From: Maratus speciosus
Lineage: Eukaryota; Arthropoda; Arachnida; Araneae; Salticidae
Assembly: GCA_963932465.1 (NCBI GenBank)
Contig: OZ010791.1
Location: 617,527,800-617,591,799 of the forward strand
Reading direction: 5' to 3'
DNA length: 64,000 nucleotides
The position numbers and the translations under genes are program-made. This document shows positions 63,757 through 64,000 of the stretch, piece by piece (positions within the stretch are counted from its first letter, which is position 1; each line of letters starts with the position of its first letter). The notes under the pieces are model-generated. The model saw only the letters and a list, made by a program, of their open reading frames with translations. It was not told the DNA's origin and searched no databases.

Positions 63757-63880
63757 ATTTTGAACGGAGGGTGGTTTCGGGGTCTGGGGGTCATGATCGG
63801 TGAAAATATACCAAAATTTTTTGAAATCGCTTTCCTCCGAACGGCTGCAATAGGTAGCTTTTTTGTAAAGAAAGCTACCT
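61381..63880 (-). repeat. Right arm of the inverted-repeat element
   Basis: Reverse complement of the left arm with seven subrepeats (starting, on the minus strand, near 63690, 63357, 63030, 62703, 62377, 62037 and 61715), one more than the left. It then has a (TA)n tract (63724-63754), the CGTTCGGAGGAAAG block and the terminal hairpin. Subrepeats near the centre are the most diverged on both arms. Confidence 0.9.
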
Positions 63881-64000
63881 AAAATAAGACAGAGAGTGAG
63901 ATCCCTTAAGAATATTACGCAGAAAAAAAAGAAATAAAAAATATCATTTTCCTGGGGAGATATTTTAAAAATACGAATGCATTCGACGAGCATAGCTTTA
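63881..64000. other. Right flank
   Basis: 120 bp beyond the element terminus; nothing recognised. It does not match the sequence left of 47294, so a shared target duplication is not evident. Confidence 0.5.

Larger units (their letters stand above)
47294..63880. mobile_element. Complete long inverted-repeat (foldback-like) element, split by insertion
   Basis: The left terminus AGGTAGCTTTCTTTACAAAA (47294) recurs in reverse complement at 63860-63880, and the sequences inside match inward on both sides: the CAGCCGTTCGG block, (TA)n, ~325-bp subrepeats and a GC-rich inner boundary. Removing the 10,078 bp of insertion plus target copy leaves about 6.5 kb. No transposase frame was found, so it is non-autonomous or decayed. 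Long arms with internal tandem subrepeats recall Drosophila Foldback and Galileo elements, but no family is claimed. No convincing target duplication was seen beyond a shared TTTT/AAAA at the edges. Confidence 0.82.

Noticed and set aside
47294..63880. Polinton/Maverick assignment for the inverted-repeat element, suggested by long terminal repeats starting AG
   Set aside because: No polymerase, integrase or capsid-like frame, no clear 6-bp target duplication, and arms made of subrepeats do not fit.

Overview
This window looks like gene-poor, AT-rich nuclear DNA from an invertebrate, probably an arthropod. That guess rests on the mix of TA-target, TTAA-target, hAT-like, Helitron/Helentron-like and Ty3/gypsy-like remnants; no host gene is recognisable, so the species cannot be told. 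I found no intact protein-coding gene, no tRNA or rRNA, no CRISPR array and no bacterial-type operon. Almost every open frame is a by-product of repeats.

Layout. (1) 1-2250: left flank, AT-rich, with a TA-flanked MITE at 1177-1993 and a short inverted copy of the array's first segment at 2092-2172. (2) 2251-47443: a macrosatellite, six head-to-tail copies of a ~7.57 kb unit (U1 2251-10629, U2 10630-18205, U3 18206-25783, U4 25784-33350, U5 33351-40930, U6 from 40931). Each unit is a stack of decayed mobile elements. In order: AT-rich DNA, a ~38-bp minisatellite, a (TA)n tract, a 0.3-kb direct repeat, a Ty3/gypsy-like integrase pseudogene carrying a TTAA-flanked MITE at its 3' end, a poly(A) segment, a minus-strand Helentron-like block of degenerate ~140-180-bp repeats, two RNase H fragments in divergent orientation, a second copy of the direct repeat, and the first ~0.93 kb of a long inverted-repeat element. 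(3) 47444-57519: a 10.1-kb TA-flanked element with 22-bp inverted ends, inserted in the (TA)n tract of U6 and itself filled with Helitron-like ends and two copies of a 1.6-1.9 kb Helentron-like element. (4) 57520-63880: the rest of the inverted-repeat element, with arms over 2 kb made of 6 and 7 copies of a ~325-bp subrepeat, a 1.75-kb spacer and a further foldback MITE in that spacer. (5) 63881-64000: right flank.

How it fits together. Only the last unit carries the complete inverted-repeat element; U1-U5 each carry its first part, cut inside the third subrepeat and joined to the next unit. Outer units U1 and U6 share older states, while U2-U5 share derived changes, so the core was amplified or homogenised later. 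U6 has a clean empty site for the TTAA MITE, and U2-U6 have empty sites for a hAT-like insertion present only in U1. These give a relative order of events. All readings come from direct inspection; no alignment or database search was run.
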